A stretch of DNA of 57,784 bases from Chromera velia (lineage: Eukaryota > Sar > Chromeraceae): positions 78,721 through 136,504 of the forward strand of contig JAHBMJ010000079.1 of the NCBI GenBank assembly GCA_018398765.1, read 5' to 3'. Shown here in pieces: positions 37,566 through 47,385 of this stretch (positions are counted from its first letter, which is position 1; the number at the start of each line of letters is the position of its first letter). Below the pieces are notes generated by a model that was given only the letters and a program-made list of their open reading frames with translations, had not been told where the DNA came from and searched no databases. The translations under genes were made by a program, and so were the position numbers.

Positions 37566-39826
37566 ATGAGACGCAAAACGCTCGACTGGTGGGACAAGCA
37601 CAGGCGCGATTTCGATGGTAAGTCACTCAGTCAGTGAGGCCGGGCGATCTTTCTTCTGGATGCCTGAAAGGAAAAACTGATTCTTTGTCGTTCTTCCTTC
37701 CTTCTTCCTCCCGGCCCACACCTATAAAGTGTAATTACAGCCCGGCTGTGAATCTTGAAGTTTGAAGACGAGACACCGCTTCATTGAATGACACGCAATG
37801 GATTATCACTCTCTGCAAGTTCTCCACGGGATTTGTGCCCACTTTTGTCCTGCCTTCCTTGAGTCAAACGCTCCTCTTTCCTCCTAGGTTTTCCCTCTTC
37901 GCAAATCTTCGCGTCGCTCCTCTCGTACTTGTGTGTCTCTGACTGCCTGGCCGTACACCCCTCCGTGCCTTGACAGCTATCTCTTTCGTTTCCCTCTTTT
38001 TTTCAAGCCACCCAATTCTCACTCTGTTCTCTCTTTCCCCCCTTTCGCCAACAAACTAAGCGTCGCAAATTGGAGTGGAGTAAGCAGTGTTGCAAGCTTC
38101 CTGTTGTGGTTGCTGAGGCGCTCCTGCTGCCCCTCTCGCTTGTTCTTCCCATCTCTGCATGTGTGTCAGGCTGCTCCCCCTGATTTGCCGTTCTGTGAAC
38201 ACTCCGAGACATGTCTCCCTGCATTTGGCTCTTTTCGTTTCGATCTGTCCTCTGCTTCCTGCTTCCCTCAACTTTTCTCTCTCTCTTGAAGCACGACGGC
38301 TTCTTGTTTCCATCCATGCACGGCTGTTCTCTATCGATTGGTCTACTCTTTCTATTTTCACGCCTCCTGTTGTTGTGCGTACCTTCGTCCCGTGCATCGT
38401 TCTCTGCTTCTCTCACCCTCCCATCCTCCCTTTAATTCCTTTTTTGCAGGGCCTATCGGTCTTCGGGTGCTTGCAGTCATTGGTCAGGAGGGGGCACTAG
38501 ACCCATACATACGTACAGAAAGACAGGAAGACAGACAGACAGACAGGCAGACAGACGGACAGACAGAAAGACGGAAAGACGGGCAGACAGACAGACGGAA
38601 AGACAGACAGACAGAAAGACAGACAGACAGACAGACAGAAAGACACAAAGACAGAACCTTCCTTCCTTCGTTCCTTTGCACCAGAATCAAATTCACACAC
38701 AAGCAGACGGACAGACGGACGTAAAGGATCGAAGACACACAGAGAGGAAGAGAAAGGGAGAGAGAAAGGGACCAACAGAGACACACACAGACGTGTTCTC
38801 ACGTCCAGATGCTGTCATTCTTTCCCTTCCCGCTCGCAGCAATCCGCCCACTTTCTTCCCTGCGCTTGCTTACCCACGTCCTTTCATGCACACACACACA
38901 CACACACACACACCCACACACACACATACACACACACACACGCATACACACGCATGCATGCAAAAACAGACACGAACGTAAATGCACACAAACACCACCA
39001 CTATTCATTCGTACCATACATACATGGGTGAATGGATGGATGCAGGTGGATTTGCTCTCTGCGTGGTGGCTGTCCTCGATTTATTGTCATTCTTCGGCAT
39101 CCTCTTTGACCTCACGGGGAAGATCATGCATGTCTACCTGCTGTCAGTAGCTGGGCTGAAGGAAGGACTTTTTACTTTTCTTCTGCGCACACCGGTGCCA
39201 GGGCAGATGTGATCGTTTGTAGTGGTAAAACGAAGTCCGTCATCTCGGTAATGTTCATTCCACCTGTCTATCTGCCTCTATCGTTTTTGCGCTCACCTTG
39301 CACCCCCTCCTATCGTCCCATACTTGCTTCTCTCTACACATATGCATGCAAACCAGAAGGAAATAAAAGGGGAAGGGGGAAATGGACGGATCGAAGCCAT
39401 CGCATGTGTCGCACTCAGACAGTCGGTGGTCAAAGCCTGTCCGAAAGAGATCCATGCAGACGGACTCCGTCCGCTTTGGCTCGCGGGTGGCGTGTGCCTC
39501 AGCAGAGGGTGGCTCGTCAATCAAGCTTGCCTACAGCTGAATCTTGTCATTGATGCTTCCCCTCTCTGTTCCTCTTGCAAGACCAACTCCCTGTCTTGTT
39601 TTGTCGTCTCACTCGCTGAAAGTCTATCCCTCCGCCCTCCCTTCCCTAGCTTCCTTCCTATACATCCATCCATCCCATCCCTCCAACCAACTGCATGCTT
39701 CTGTTTCATTCATTGCGGTTTCTTCCCTTGATTTCGTTTCTTTTGCCTTCTTGTTCTCGCTCACGAATGCCCTGCTCTTGCTCCTTCCTTCATTTGGCTT
39801 TCTTTCTTTCTTTCTTTCTTTGTTTG

Positions 39827-39868
<42 letters not shown>

Positions 39869-40801
39869 GGACTGCATATGTAGAGGCAAAAGTGTTTTGC
39901 TGTTCTCTTTATTCTTCGCTTTGCTTCTTCTCTCTCTGTTTTCATACAAACAGGCTGGGGGGTCTCTGCGTGCTCTGCTTCGAGGCAGTCGACCTTCCCT
40001 GCTCCTGTCTGACGACGTTACGGGAATACCTGGAGGTCTGGGCCCGGTTTCTGACCGTCTCGGGGGGCAGAGGGCTGTTCTACGTGTTTCTTGGTCAGTC
40101 AGTCAGTCAGTCAGTCAGTCTGTGAATTGAATTCACCCAATCGAGCGGTGGGCTGCCGCCTTTTTTTTGTCTTGCCTCTTGAATGAATGTTTTTCTCTTT
40201 TTTCCTGCCAAGAAATGGATCTGTTTTTTGTTTTCTTCCAGCCAGCGAGTCTATTTTGCATTTCTTTGCTTCGAGTCTATTCTGCGACCTCGATGCCGCA
40301 TGGAGTGGTCGGAAAGGGGAGAGGAATCGATCCTTCGAGGTGACCATTGGAATCCTTTTGCGTGCGCTTTTCCCCCTTCAACAGTGTGTGTGTCTGCTCT
40401 GTTGTGATGGTTGGTCTTTCTTTCTTCCCAGTCCCTCTCGAAGGGTACGTCCGGATGAATCGGGGGGGGGGGCTGTTGAAGGTAACCCGGAGAGGTTGCA
40501 GGATGCACGCGTAGTAGGTGCATTGATTGCATCTATCGGTGTGTCTGTCTGAACATGCAGATCGAGGCGGATTTGCATGTTTGTTGGAGCGTCGATTTGC
40601 CCTCTTCCCATCGCACATCCATCCCTTCATCCATACATACATACATAGAGGAAGGACCCAACCCTTAAGTGCCTGGATTGATGCGGGGAGAACGTGTGCG
40701 TGGCTTGCTTGTCTCTCTCTGGTTTTGTTTGTCTCTCCATCTTGGGGGGGCTCAAAGGCTCTGAGAGGATTCCTGTACTTGCACCGTGGATCTCTCTCTC
40801 C

Positions 40802-40834
<33 letters not shown>

Positions 40835-41742
40835 TTTGTGTGCGTGTGTGTGTGCGTGCAGGTGTGTTCTCGTTCGCCTGCTCCAGTTGGCTGGATAAAA
40901 TCGTTGGTGGGTCCCTCTTTGCTCTTTCCTTTTTCAAGACGGGAGATGACTCTTTCTGTCTGCCTGTGTCGTTCTCACGTCTTCTTTCATCGTCGCGAGC
41001 CATCTTTCCCTTATGTATTTTGGAGCCAAGATTTTCTTGGCTGCGTATTGTGTGCGCACGCAGGTTTGTACATGCTCGCGGTGGGCGTTGTCATCTGCAT
41101 CCAGCAGCTCGTGCACCTCCAGAAGATCAAGAGCGAAGTCAGCCGATCAGCTTCGATTCATCTTTCCTTGTCACCCCCAGCAGAAAGAGAGCAAAGTCAG
41201 GCAGCTTGCTTCCTGCCTTATTGTCAAAAGCATCGATGAAATTTGCCAGCACATTGAGCGATCGTCTGGAAGAAAGGAAGGAAGGGAGGGAAACGCATGT
41301 GAACTGAAATGCACTCAGGTCTTTTTCGGAGCCTTTGATTCCTTCCTTCCTTTCTATCGACCTGCTTCCTCGATCATGAGTGAATGAAGGAATGAATGAA
41401 TGAATGCGAACGAACACACGAGCTTTCCGTTCATGCTGCATGTCCACTCACTGCGTTGGTGTCTCTTTCCTGAATTTGATCGCTGACTCGGACAGACAGG
41501 CTCGCTGATGCAGTGTGGAGCTGTCTCTCTGTCGACGGGCAGGGAGAGAACCAACTGAGCAAGCCTGCCTGAACGTGTTTACCGTCTAAGCAGTCTCCTT
41601 GCCGCGCCTTCCCTTCATACAATCAGCCATTCACTCTGCTACTTCACTCCCTCACTGAGCGAGTTGCCTCTCTTATTCCCTCCCTCCCTGCTTCCCTGCC
41701 TGCCTGCCTGCAGGACCCCCTCGGAGGCACAACGGTCCAACC

Positions 41743-41746
<4 letters not shown>
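37566..41746 (+). CDS. Small polytopic membrane protein, COPI-associated-like
   Basis: Exons: 37566-37617, 38450-38482, 39046-39142, 39954-40093, 40862-40906, 41064-41137, 41714-41746; 474 bp, 157 residues, every phase compatible. It starts MRRKTLDWWDKHRRDFD, then hydrophobic segments: PIGLRVLAVIGGGFALCVVA, VLDLLSFFGILFDLTG, GLCVLCFEAVDLPC, and GLYMLAVGVVICIQQLVHL. The motif GGRGLFYVFLG near the middle resembles the GRG-L-FY-x-FLG signature I associate with the COPI-associated/Tvp-like small Golgi membrane proteins. That family assignment rests on this motif, size and topology only. The start codon lies 8 codons into an exon that begins after CACTGCAG (37553), so an upstream exon (ending at 37253 before GTGAGTG, in a compatible frame) may be coding or untranslated. 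Confidence 0.75.
38516..38655. repeat. (CAGA)n/(CGGA)n array in intron
   Basis: CAGA-type tetramers on the plus strand inside an intron of a plus-strand gene, just after the donor at 38483. This orientation is opposite to that of most intronic arrays in the window. Confidence 0.9.
38886..38956. repeat. (CA)n microsatellite in intron
   Basis: CA dinucleotides with CCAC and ATAC interruptions, in the second intron of the small membrane-protein gene. Confidence 0.9.
39802..39868. repeat. (TTTC)n tetranucleotide repeat
   Basis: TTTC repeats with TTTG interruptions in the third intron of the small membrane-protein gene, pyrimidine-rich in the coding sense. Confidence 0.9.
40790..40858. repeat. 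Compound (CT)n(GT)n microsatellite
   Basis: CT dinucleotides pass into GT dinucleotides and run straight into the acceptor GTGCAG before the exon at 40862. Confidence 0.9.
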
Positions 41747-41775
<29 letters not shown>

Positions 41776-42718
41776 GGCCGATTGGTGGGAGGGAGGGCAG
41801 ACGTGGAGATCAAGGGGTCGACGTATTTTCTTTTTTCTCTCTCCCCCTCTCTCTCTGTCCTCTTTTTCTTTCCAGAGTGAAGTGAAAGTTAGAAAGAGGC
41901 CTGAGGGGTGGGTGGAAATCGCGAAAGGGAGAACGAGAGCAAAGACTGAAGGAAGAAAGTGAAACGACGAGGGAGCGCGCAGCCATTCCTCATGCATGCA
42001 ACAGAAGAGAACCCCACAGCCAAGGAGGGCAGTGCGTGAGGAGAGGGAAGTAGGGCTCTCTTCAACTGTTTGATCACCTCCAATCTTCTTTCCTGCCCGC
42101 CCTTTGTTATTTTTTTCGATTTCAGGCGATCTTGTCGATTTAATTGTTGACATGATATGGTTGTAAAGAGTGCCCTGCATGCCGTCAGATGACGGCTGGG
42201 CAGGCTGGAAAGTCTGCTTGGATGATGGAATCTCAGATGGATTGAATTTGTCAGCACGTGTACAGAGTAATTCGCTTCGTTTGTTTGCTTCCCCTGCATA
42301 AAGATCCTTAAAGATTTGCCGACCCGACCCGTTCATGCAAGCATTGACTCATTTGCCAATTAAGTTTACTGACTCATCTTTGAATGCTACAAAATGATGA
42401 GCATTCTAGCTGCCATGCATTTGCCCTCACTTGTTTTTTTACCGTGCATTAGCTTCTGCAGCCTCCCGTGTTTTCTCCTCGATCCCGGTCAAACTCGTCT
42501 CTGATGTGCATGAGAAAATTTATCTTCTGCATGCCTGGATGGGTTTGAAGAAGAAAGATGCTGATCGCCGCGACCTGTTGTTGCCTTGCTGCTGTTGCTG
42601 CAGGAAGCCAAAAAACATAATCAGCACGTTTAGTTTAGCTATAGTAACGCTAGATAAAACCTTTTATTAGGATAAGATAGGATAGGATTTATGTTTCGAC
42701 AGTTTCGGGTGCCCCCCG
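41747..42718. other. 3' flank of the small membrane-protein gene
   Basis: Begins with a GA run (about 41747-41771) just past the stop codon. A minus-strand open frame spans this region, but it is arginine/serine low-complexity and overlaps the terminal exon, so I do not call it. No other gene is seen. Confidence 0.5.
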
Positions 42719-43944
42719 CGGTTCACTTAGTGACCATGTTTGATTTGATTTGATTTGAGCTTCAACCTCAAATATTTGATATTTGAGGTAAGATTTGAGG
42801 TTAACTTCTTAGGGTTCCTCACTGAGTCACTGACTTACTGTCACTCTGATCATTTTTCTCATGACAATAGTTATCAGAACATTTCTGATATGTGTTTCAA
42901 AAATTTAAAAATATATATATATAATTATAACTTATCAGTTCCGTAAAAAAAATATGCCTGTGTGGCAGTGTATATACACTAGTCACTGAGACTCACTCTA
43001 GTACTAGTAGAGATTAAGAACGTAAAATTGATAGATTTGAAATTGTATATGACTTTTTGTTGATACGATAAAGTTAGAGCACATACCAAAATTGAGGTGA
43101 CAATCACTCAGCTTTATGGCACTTTTCGGGATCCAAAAAGGAGGCTGAATCCATCTCAAAGTTCTCTGTCAGCCAATGGATTGTAATCGCCAGGAACCCT
43201 GACTTTCCTGAATACGACAACATGTCGAGGGTGATCGACACTCGTCAGGTCGCTGCTTTTCTCAACCTGTCTTTGATTGACAGAATAATCTCGTTCTTCA
43301 GTGTTGGGAGCAGAAGTCTCTGCACCTTCCTCACAGACAAGAGATCGTAGCGGGGGTCCAGTGCCTTCACCAGCTTTCGCAATGCCTCGTTTTCTGTGAG
43401 ATGAGGCCAGCCAGCACTGGCCAGAAAGTCAGTGATCAGCATATCGCACTTGATTCTCTTCTCATGCATCTCTGCATATGGTGCGACCACGGCTTCTGCT
43501 TCATCTTTGGTGGGGAAAAACGTTCGCACGTTAGGCTGCTTTGTCCCCCCCGCCCCCTCCAACCGCTTCTCCTGTCTTTTTTGGAGCAGCTACACATGTT
43601 TGTCAGACGTGATCGTTAAGCCATGCTGATTGATGAGGTGGGTTTGAAAAGAACTGGTTGCCGCTGCTGCATAATCACAGCCACAAATAGTTTCTCCTTC
43701 CCCCTCGGCAAACTATCAAGATTTAGGTTTTTTCATTTGAATCAGCATGCGTGACGGATCGGTACTTACAAAAAAATTTTCAGGACCTTCATATTTGAGG
43801 TTGAAAGTCATATTGATCAAATATTTGATCATATTTGATAGGTCTTTAAACACTAAGTCCTCCCTGACTGGATATTTGATTTGAGCTTAAGCCCTACCTT
43901 AAATCAAATCAAATCAAATCAAACATGATCACTAGGTTCACTGC
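42719..43944 (-). mobile_element. hAT-type DNA transposon remnant
   Basis: An AT-rich element bounded by inverted repeats. The left arm at 42721-42757 (GTTCACTTAGTGACCATG then TTTGATTTGATTTG) mirrors the right arm at 43905-43942 (CAAATCAAATCAAA then CATGATCACTAGGTTCAC). Between them is a minus-strand fragment (43245-43562) resembling the N-terminal region of hAT transposases. The ends were placed by eye and no clean 8-bp target duplication was found, so it looks old and decayed. Confidence 0.7.
43245..43562 (-). pseudogene. hAT transposase N-terminal fragment
   Basis: An open stretch of 105 codons without an ATG at its upstream end. It reads KCDMLITDFLASAGWPHLTE, then NEALRKLVKALDPRYDLLS and VRKVQRLLLPTLKNEI. 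This matches the hAT pattern of an L-P-F/W segment, then F/L-R-x-LV-x-AL-x-P-x-Y, then SR-x-T/V and a leucine-rich LLP-x-L-x-x-E. The DDE catalytic core and the C-terminal dimerisation domain are absent, so it is a truncated relic. Confidence 0.72.
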
Positions 43945-44337
43945 CCAGAAAAAGCTTATACCGTAGTAAAATACTAACAGTAAGTACTATAAGACTATTA
44001 TAAGTAAGTAAGTAAGTTATATACTATAGTCCTATATAGATCGTTCATAATACAGTCCGTTCCTATAATTATATGATCGACGATGGTTGATCGTTCATAA
44101 CTTGAACATAGGTGCCCCAAATGTCCGGTTTGGAACTCCAAACGCATTTTGGAGATCTCTACAACACTAGCTAATAGCTATAATACCAAACCATCTCTAT
44201 TATATTAGGGCAGTGGTAGGCAGTGACCAAAAAACAATGAGAAACTAGATAAGAAAAAAGTTTAAAAAACATAGTGTAATCATTTCACATTGTAATACTA
44301 TATTAGAATGATATACTGCAGTGTTATAACTACAGCT
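43945..44337. other. AT-rich flank of the transposon remnant
   Basis: Contains TAAGTAAGTAAG repeats and a repeated GATCGTTCATAA motif (44039-44050 and 44089-44100). No gene is seen; it may be part of a second decayed element. Confidence 0.4.
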
Positions 44338-46497
44338 TTAACTTTGCGCTACCAGGCAGCCCTCAGCGATCTTTACCATTCGAGCCCTCATGTACTTGCT
44401 GTCCCTTCCGTCGATATGCACAACCAAAATGCCCTTCTGTGCCCAGTCGTTCTGGGTCTCTCCCTCACTCACATGCTTTTTTTCTATGCATTCTTCTGTT
44501 TCCACCCGGCCCTGGATCCTTGAAGGGCCGTCTCGGTGCTCGTCGGGCACATGGGAAGGCCCCGGTACCTCTGTAGGTATCTCTATGCTGTGAATGGGAG
44601 AATTATCCGTTTCTTCTTCTGATTTTTTCTCTCGAGAACTTTTCTCTTTCTCTTCCAAATCCCCCTCAACCGTCACTCCCCTCTCTCTATTCGCTGCCTC
44701 TAAAGCTTCCCTCCCTTTCTCTTCGTCTGTCAATGACCCTTCTATGGTACAGGATTCAATTCCAATGGTGGTTGTCCATTCAACCTCCCTTTCCGGGTTT
44801 TCTTCTGCAACTGCAACCGAGGACTCCTCATCTTTCATCGACAGCAGAGGCGGCCTGTTAGAGGACAAAGGGGAACGCCTGTCGTTGACTTTTTCCATTT
44901 CCGAAGGCAAAGCTGGCTGAGACAAGATCCATGTGCCATACCGTCTGTGCGCGTCTTGGAGCTTTTTGGAAATTTCGACCATAACGTCTTCTCTTGTCTC
45001 CTCGCTGTTTTGGGTCTCAGGCAGTTGTTCACTTTTTGGCCCTTCCTCTTTCCTCACTTGCCTCTCGTTCTCTTTTCCTTTCGGCAATACCCCAGCCAGC
45101 CTCAACTCGTGAAGCTGTCTCTGCCCCAGCTTGTCCTCGATGAATCCCCCTTTTTCAATTGTGCCGCCCCACTTCTGTTGGCTGTCAGGGGCGAACACAA
45201 AGTCTCTGTAAAACTCCAGGGAGGCGAAATGAGTCGAATCCAGAAAATGAAGCAACGGTCGAAGATGAAAACCCGTTTCTGCAATTCCATCAAGACCGTC
45301 TCTAACAAAATCCCATGCCCTCTTGCTGAAATCGGGAACTAAAATGTCCTTGCTATGCAAACCACCTGAGCCTCCCCCTGCCATCCCCACTACACATGTC
45401 CTCTTACTGCCCAAATTGAATCTCCCCACTACTCTTTCAAGGTGCCCAAGCATCGATCGATTCAAACAATTCACCACCTTCACTTCCTCCTGCCGTGTCT
45501 GCATCACTCGAAGGAGATCCCTCAAGGAGAACGGCCGGACAAACGGCCTGTCGTGTTGCACAACGGCCACAAAGGGAGTGCGGACAAAGCGCAGTGCCGC
45601 CTTCAATGCCAAAGCAAACCCATGCCAACCCTCCAACTTAAGCACACTCGCACCTGCTGGGAACCGCTTACTCTTGTAGAAGGTCACTGCAGCTGCGGGC
45701 CGATCCTCCGCCTTACTCTGGAGATGAGACCCGAATTCCGATGTTCCCTCCCGTATCATTTCGGAAGAATGCCCCCCAACCCCAACCGTGTTGCTTGTCT
45801 CCTCTCCATCCTCTCTACCCTTCCCTTCCCCCCCCCTTCCCTGTCTCTGAACAGAGCCCTGAATAGGGTACTCAAGCTCAAAACTGTCCGCAGCCTCCTT
45901 TGAGACCAACTCAACCAGACGGCGGGTGTATTCGAGGTACGCCTGTTTCCCCTCCTCCCCCGGCACAAGTGCCCGTCTGTAACAGTACTTGAACCGATCT
46001 TGCTCCTGCACCCCTCCCTCTCGGCCTGTCTCTGCAAATTTCCCTTTCACAGAATTCGCTTCCCTCTCCTCAGGCACGCTAGCTTTCGTCTTTTTCCTCT
46101 TTTTTTTTTCCTTCGGGGGATCTGCAGGTCCCCCCACTTTGCAATCGTCGCACACGATCAGAAGGGGGGCACTGAGAAGACCGGGCACAAAACGGAAAGA
46201 GGCCAAGACCCCCTCAATCATTTCGGTAGACGGATCCGAGGCTGTGGCCGAAGTTGTGAGCACAGTCGTCAGAAGAGGAGAGAGGACGGGCTCGGGATCC
46301 TCGAGGAACTCTGGCAACGGCTGGACACGCCGGTGCCCCTCCATTTGGGCTGCAATCAAGCGGCTGTACTCATCGAGAGTCGCACCGACAGGAGGGCAAG
46401 GAAGAGAAGAAGAGACGGAGACGGGAGCCGCGGAGGCTTCAGAGTCGAACAACATGGTCTTTGATTGTGGCGCGGCTGTGTGCCGTCCGGAAAGCAT
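44338..46497 (-). CDS. Intronless glycosyltransferase-like protein
   Basis: A single open frame of 719 residues from ATG at 46497 (a second ATG at 46455 is possible) to TAA at 44338. The middle carries the recognisable part: LEGWHGFALALKAALRFV then TPFVAVVQHDRPFVRPFSLR, which resembles the segment of family-2-like nucleotide-sugar transferases of algae and stramenopiles where a helix precedes a D-x-R/D metal-site strand. Downstream are a GGGSGGLHSKDILVPDF loop and GFIEDKLGQRQLHEL, which could correspond to the acceptor-site E/D residues. N- and C-terminal thirds are charged low complexity (KKKRKKTK; long Glu/Ser/Arg tail). There is no signal peptide or membrane anchor in the visible start. 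The enzyme call is tentative. It is the only intronless long gene in the window and sits beside a transposon remnant. Confidence 0.68.
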   Translation of the reverse strand: MLSGRHTAAPQSKTMLFDSEASAAPVSVSSSLPCPPVGATLDEYSRLIAAQMEGHRRVQPLPEFLEDPEPVLSPLLTTVLTTSATASDPSTEMIEGVLASFRFVPGLLSAPLLIVCDDCKVGGPADPPKEKKKRKKTKASVPEEREANSVKGKFAETGREGGVQEQDRFKYCYRRALVPGEEGKQAYLEYTRRLVELVSKEAADSFELEYPIQGSVQRQGRGGEGKGREDGEETSNTVGVGGHSSEMIREGTSEFGSHLQSKAEDRPAAAVTFYKSKRFPAGASVLKLEGWHGFALALKAALRFVRTPFVAVVQHDRPFVRPFSLRDLLRVMQTRQEEVKVVNCLNRSMLGHLERVVGRFNLGSKRTCVVGMAGGGSGGLHSKDILVPDFSKRAWDFVRDGLDGIAETGFHLRPLLHFLDSTHFASLEFYRDFVFAPDSQQKWGGTIEKGGFIEDKLGQRQLHELRLAGVLPKGKENERQVRKEEGPKSEQLPETQNSEETREDVMVEISKKLQDAHRRYGTWILSQPALPSEMEKVNDRRSPLSSNRPPLLSMKDEESSVAVAEENPEREVEWTTTIGIESCTIEGSLTDEEKGREALEAANRERGVTVEGDLEEKEKSSREKKSEEETDNSPIHSIEIPTEVPGPSHVPDEHRDGPSRIQGRVETEECIEKKHVSEGETQNDWAQKGILVVHIDGRDSKYMRARMVKIAEGCLVAQS

Positions 46498-47385
46498 ATT
46501 CGTCAGTTGGGAGCTCGAGAAGAGAGGTGTATGATGGAGTCCGTGGGCATGTATGGGCAACAAAGATCGACAAAGAAGATTAGTATTACGACATATATAT
46601 GGTGGACAGATGGTGGACAGAATTCAAATCGATCGCCTCGGGGGGCAGCTCAGCTCTGCTGAGATCAGCCGAGAGGCCCTGAGATCGCACGCACTCGCAT
46701 AACGCATTTTTTTTTTCATTTTGGGGGGGGGGATTCCGGTTCTGTCTCTGTCACGGTCCAAAATGTGCCCCTCAAGCAACTCGCACGGAGCCGCGATCGC
46801 GCGTGCCTTATACTTACTTTGCGCATGCGTGCCCCTCAAGTGTAACTCGCACGGAGTTGCACATGCATATACGACGCGCGCGGTCCCGAAAAGCATATAC
46901 TGCCGTGGCCCCCGCCCCATGGCAGCACACAAGACATGCCTAAGCCCCCGATGGTGCGCACCAATCAAATATGAGCGGACCCCCTAAATGGCCCCCCGAG
47001 GCACTCACCCAACTGGTTGGGTGTATCCCGTTAATTATATAGGTGAATTTCTAGAAATGCTCCTGCGGAGCATGCCGTGGCCCTGGTGCCAAAGGACCAC
47101 TGGTCCAGCGGGATCTACGTTTCCTGCATGGCCCCCATGCATATGCATGTGCATGCATGCAATATATTATGCATGCATGCATGCATGCATGCTTTAATTG
47201 CTTTTTCTTTTTTCAGTTTCCTGCATGTGTCACTTTTGAACACTTTCGGACAAGAGAGGTCGTGACTGCAAACGGCGAAGAAAGCATTCCGTGCAGACCG
47301 ACCGGAATGGCATTCTGGTCCTGTGAGTTGGCACGCAAGATCGGTTAATCCACTCCGCTTCTTGGTCTATATTAAACGAGTGAAA
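46498..47385. promoter_or_regulatory. Shared head-to-head promoter region, GT-like / triple-repeat gene
   Basis: An 888-bp intergenic region between divergent starts. It contains a direct repeat (46765-46794 and 46829-46860: GTGCCCCTCAAG then AACTCGCACGGAG), a hairpin around 47058-47070 (GCTCCTGCGGAGC) and dense TGCATGC/ATGCAT palindromes at 47137-47192. Regulatory role inferred from position and repetition. Confidence 0.5.

Noticed and set aside
41644-42336. 230-codon minus-strand open frame
   Set aside because: It overlaps the terminal exon and 3' flank of the plus-strand membrane-protein gene, is mostly Ser/Leu/Arg low complexity from GA and CT runs, and has no domain.
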